Shown here: positions 31,891-34,080 of the stretch, piece by piece
Layout of the letters: every line of letters starts with the position of its first letter
Position numbering within the stretch: the first letter of the stretch is position 1
Notes under the pieces: generated by a model
Told to the model about the DNA's origin: nothing
Database searches by the model: none
Seen by the model: the letters and a program-made list of their open reading frames with translations, nothing else
Assembly: GCF_029866045.1 (NCBI RefSeq)
Contig: NZ_JARXAB010000032.1
Location: 1 to 34,080 of the forward strand
Reading direction: 5' to 3'
DNA length: 34,080 nucleotides
Source of the DNA: Ramlibacter sp.
GTDB taxonomy: Bacteria > Pseudomonadota > Gammaproteobacteria > Burkholderiales > Burkholderiaceae_C
Made by a program: the position numbers and the translations under genes

Positions 31891-33024
31891 TCAGGGCTGG
31901 TGCAGTGCGCGTGCCTGATCGAAGGCCACGCCGAAATCCTGCCGCCACTGCCTGCGCTGCCCTTCGTCCATCCACGCGCCGTCCAGGCCGTTCATCATGA
32001 AGCCGCGCAGGTCGTCGATCGAAAAGCCGAAGTCGCGCACCATCATCTGCCAGGTGCCGGTGGGCGTGACTTTGTGCAGGGTCGGGTCGTCGGTGTTGGG
32101 GTGGATGCGCAGGCCCAGCCCGGGCATGCGGCGAATCGGGTGGTCCAGCGCCCAGCGCTCCTTCGGGAGCGTGCGCAGGTAAAACGAGTTGGTGGGCACC
32201 ACGGTAAAGACAATGCCGCGTTCGGCGCACTGGGCGATGAGCCTGGCGGCGCTCTCCGCATCGCTCGGAGGCGCGTCGGTGAGGGTGTAGCCGTGGTCGA
32301 TGCGGTCCACCTGCAGCAGCTCCACAGCCGTCTTCACGTTCACCCAGGGCATACCGAACTCACCAGCGTGGGCCGTGGTCTTGAGGCCCGCCCGGCGCGC
32401 CAGTGCGTACGCGGGCGCAAACCATTCGGGCGGGTGGTCGACTTCGTTGTAGTCGATGCCGATGCCCAACACCTCCTCGCGCCGGTGGGCCACCACCCAT
32501 TCGGCCATTTCGAGCGCCGCCTGCGGCGGCGCCTGCCGGTCGATGGCGGCGATGAGCCAGCCCTGGATGCCGAAGTCAGCGCGGGCGTCGTGGATGGCGC
32601 GCACGATCGCCTCCAGTGCCCGCGGATAGGCGATGCCCGACTCTTGCGCGGTACCTGTGGGGTTCCAGAAAAACTCGGCGTGCCGCACCTGGTGCGCCGC
32701 CGCGTCCTGCAGGTACTCGTAGACCAACCGGTGCAGGTCGTCGGGCTGGGTGATCAGGAAGGCGTCGAGCGAACGCAGGGCCTTGAGCACCCCTACCGGC
32801 TTTTCCCCGCGCTCATAGAAGGCGCGCGCCTCCTCCTCGCTCAGAGGAGGCTGTCCACCTGCTTTTGCGGCGGCGCGGCGCGTCCACTCCAGGAAGGTGG
32901 CCTCGCGCACCGCGCCGAGCAGGTGGCAGTGAATTTCGACCTTGGGGATGGCGCGCAAAAAGCGCAGCAGCGGGGTGTCGTCTTCGGGGGAGGCTGGGGT
33001 TGCCGGGACATCATTTGTGCGCAT
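31891..33024 (-). CDS. Adenosine deaminase family protein
   Basis: 377-aa zinc-dependent amidohydrolase of the adenosine/adenine deaminase family. Metal and catalytic elements are KVEIHCHLLGA (HxH), TTAHAGE (His and catalytic Glu), RIDHGY, and HPNTDDP, which holds the final zinc-binding Asp. A SxxxR-type region (FLRAIPKVEIHCH) begins the barrel. The family converts adenosine to inosine or adenine to hypoxanthine; which one is not clear here. Complete length. No ribosome site; a TAGCAT box ends six bases before the ATG. Confidence 0.93.
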   Translation of the reverse strand: MRTNDVPATPASPEDDTPLLRFLRAIPKVEIHCHLLGAVREATFLEWTRRAAAKAGGQPPLSEEEARAFYERGEKPVGVLKALRSLDAFLITQPDDLHRLVYEYLQDAAAHQVRHAEFFWNPTGTAQESGIAYPRALEAIVRAIHDARADFGIQGWLIAAIDRQAPPQAALEMAEWVVAHRREEVLGIGIDYNEVDHPPEWFAPAYALARRAGLKTTAHAGEFGMPWVNVKTAVELLQVDRIDHGYTLTDAPPSDAESAARLIAQCAERGIVFTVVPTNSFYLRTLPKERWALDHPIRRMPGLGLRIHPNTDDPTLHKVTPTGTWQMMVRDFGFSIDDLRGFMMNGLDGAWMDEGQRRQWRQDFGVAFDQARALHQP

Positions 33025-33030
33025 GGCTGC

Positions 33031-33036
33031 ATGCTA
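33031..33036 (-). promoter_or_regulatory. -10-like box directly upstream of the adenosine deaminase gene
   Basis: TAGCAT on the minus strand, then GCAGCC and the ATG at 33024. It has the same six-base geometry as gmk and spoT. Confidence 0.5.
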
Positions 33037-33080
33037 CATTGCCCCGAATCCTTGGGGCCGGTCCTGCTCGTTTCGACCCC

Positions 33081-33108
33081 CAGCGTCCTTTACCCAGCGT
33101 CCTTTACC
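33081..33108. repeat. 14-bp tandem duplication upstream of the ribokinase-like gene
   Basis: CAGCGTCCTTTACC occurs twice in direct tandem (33081-33094 and 33095-33108), and CAG follows. It lies 31 bases before the start codon, in the space shared by two divergent genes, where it could alter promoter spacing. Confidence 0.8.
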
Positions 33109-33139
33109 CAGCCCCCTTTCCTCTGGCATTGCACCGACC

Positions 33140-34054
33140 ATGCTTCTCGTCTTTGGCTCCGTCAATCTGGACATCGCCTTCCGCGCCGACCGGCTGCCTG
33201 CAGCCGGAGAGACGGTCATGGGATCGGGCTATCTGGTCTCGCCCGGTGGCAAGGGCGCCAACCAGGCCCATGCGGCCCGCCTGTTCGGCGCGCCGGTGAC
33301 ACTGGCGGCGGCGGTGGGGCGCGATGCCTTTGCCGAGCCTGCACTGGCTCGCCTGGCTACGGCCGGGTGCGAACTGGGCACCGTGCAACGCCTGGATGCG
33401 CCCACCGGCTGCGCCGGCATCGTGGTCGACGCCCGAGGCGAAAACCAGATCGTGGTGGCGCCTGGCGCCAACCTCGCGCTGTGCAGCCATCACGTGGACG
33501 ACGCCACGCTGGCAACGGCCCACACCGTGCTGCTGCAGATGGAAACCGACCCGGCGCAAAACACCGTCCTGCTTGCGCGTGCCCGCGCCGCTGGCTGCCA
33601 GACGATATTGAACAACGCCCCGGCCCGTCGCCTCGCGCCTGAGGTGTTGGCGCTGTTGGACCTGCTGGTGGTCAACGAGACCGAATTGGCTGCCACCCTC
33701 GAAGGTGCGGGTATCCAGGCCGAAGATGCCCGCACACAAGTGGAGCAGGTGGAGATGCTCGCCGCGCGTTTCGAAATGGCGGTGGTGCTGACCTTGGGCG
33801 CAAAGGGCGTGCTGGCCTGCGCCGAGGGCCGCGTACATGAGGTCGCCAGCTTTCCGGTCGACGCGGTCGACACCACCGGCGCCGGTGACACTTTCACCGG
33901 CGTGTTGGCCGCTGCCCGCATGGAGGGTCAGGACTGGCCGCTGGCGCTGCGCACCGCCGCAGCCGCCGCAGCACTGGCTTGCACGAAAGCGGGTGCGCAG
34001 GTGGCGCAGCCGACCCGGGCCGAGGTGAACGCGCTGCTTGCAAGCTCGGCCTGA
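33140..34054 (+). CDS. Ribokinase-like PfkB-family sugar kinase
   Basis: 304-aa carbohydrate kinase of the PfkB family, closest in wording to ribokinase, which makes ribose 5-phosphate. Motifs are the N-terminal VFGSVNLDIAFRADRLPAAGETV and GGKGANQAHAARLFG, and the C-terminal DTTGAGDTFTGVL with the catalytic Asp and anion hole. The ATG at 33140 opens directly into the conserved first strand; upstream in-frame sequence is low-complexity and overlaps the deaminase region. Next to a deaminase and a PRTase it could phosphorylate ribose freed from nucleosides. The gene ends 26 bases before the window edge, and a nucleoside transporter or hydrolase may follow. Confidence 0.93.
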   Translation: MLLVFGSVNLDIAFRADRLPAAGETVMGSGYLVSPGGKGANQAHAARLFGAPVTLAAAVGRDAFAEPALARLATAGCELGTVQRLDAPTGCAGIVVDARGENQIVVAPGANLALCSHHVDDATLATAHTVLLQMETDPAQNTVLLARARAAGCQTILNNAPARRLAPEVLALLDLLVVNETELAATLEGAGIQAEDARTQVEQVEMLAARFEMAVVLTLGAKGVLACAEGRVHEVASFPVDAVDTTGAGDTFTGVLAAARMEGQDWPLALRTAAAAAALACTKAGAQVAQPTRAEVNALLASSA

Positions 34055-34080
34055 GTTGGGGCGTCGTTCGGGTTTGGTTC

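Noticed and set aside
31900..33642. 580-codon plus-strand frame across the adenosine deaminase and ribokinase-like genes
   Set aside because: It is antisense to the deaminase motifs and out of frame with the kinase; no family wording is visible.

Overview
This is a gene-dense, high-GC chromosomal segment with no insertion sequence, integrase, phage gene or CRISPR array. It looks like a betaproteobacterium of the order Burkholderiales, probably Comamonadaceae. The blocks greB/spoT-rpoZ-gmk-yicC and rph-rdgB-hemW support this, as does the protein wording of several families. No ribosomal RNA or other decisive marker is present, so the placement is inference.

Layout. (1) 1-5.9 kb: the 3' part of an acyl-CoA synthetase, then a secreted LivK-type binding protein whose stop codon overlaps the start of a membrane PAS-GGDEF-EAL protein. 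(2) 5.9-7.15 kb: a dienelactone-hydrolase-like protein and tRNA-Arg(ACG) with promoter and terminator. (3) 7.15-14.8 kb: eight tightly packed minus-strand genes. In transcription order they are a FAD oxidoreductase, DUF1365, a cyclopropane-fatty-acid-synthase-like methyltransferase, a secreted chalcone-isomerase-like protein, a DUF3833 lipoprotein, an SDR, an NTF2-like protein and an iron-sulfur photolyase. This looks like a light or singlet-oxygen lipid-remodelling and DNA-repair operon. (4) 15-19.3 kb: a small lipoprotein, a single-domain response regulator, a second PAS-GGDEF-EAL protein and a degenerate histidine-kinase-like protein. (5) 19.4-28.8 kb: the housekeeping block greB, spoT, rpoZ, gmk, yicC, rph, rdgB and hemW, with a hipBA-type toxin-antitoxin pair lodged between yicC and gmk. 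(6) 28.8-34 kb: an enoyl-CoA-hydratase-like protein, a DUF1653 protein, a degenerate HtrA-like protein, and a phosphoribosyltransferase, adenosine deaminase and ribokinase-like kinase that suggest purine nucleoside salvage.

The most interesting signals are four. The first is the binding protein coupled to a c-di-GMP protein, reminiscent of NspS-MbaA. The second is the eight-gene photolyase/lipid operon. The third is a repeated start-site architecture, a -10-like box followed by 6-7 bases (9 in one case) and then the start codon. It occurs in front of eight genes that mostly lack a Shine-Dalgarno sequence and predicts leaderless mRNAs. The fourth is a set of enzyme-like proteins whose key residues are changed: the DLH His, the S1C His and Asp, and the crotonase glutamates. 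No non-coding stretch exceeds 300 bases.
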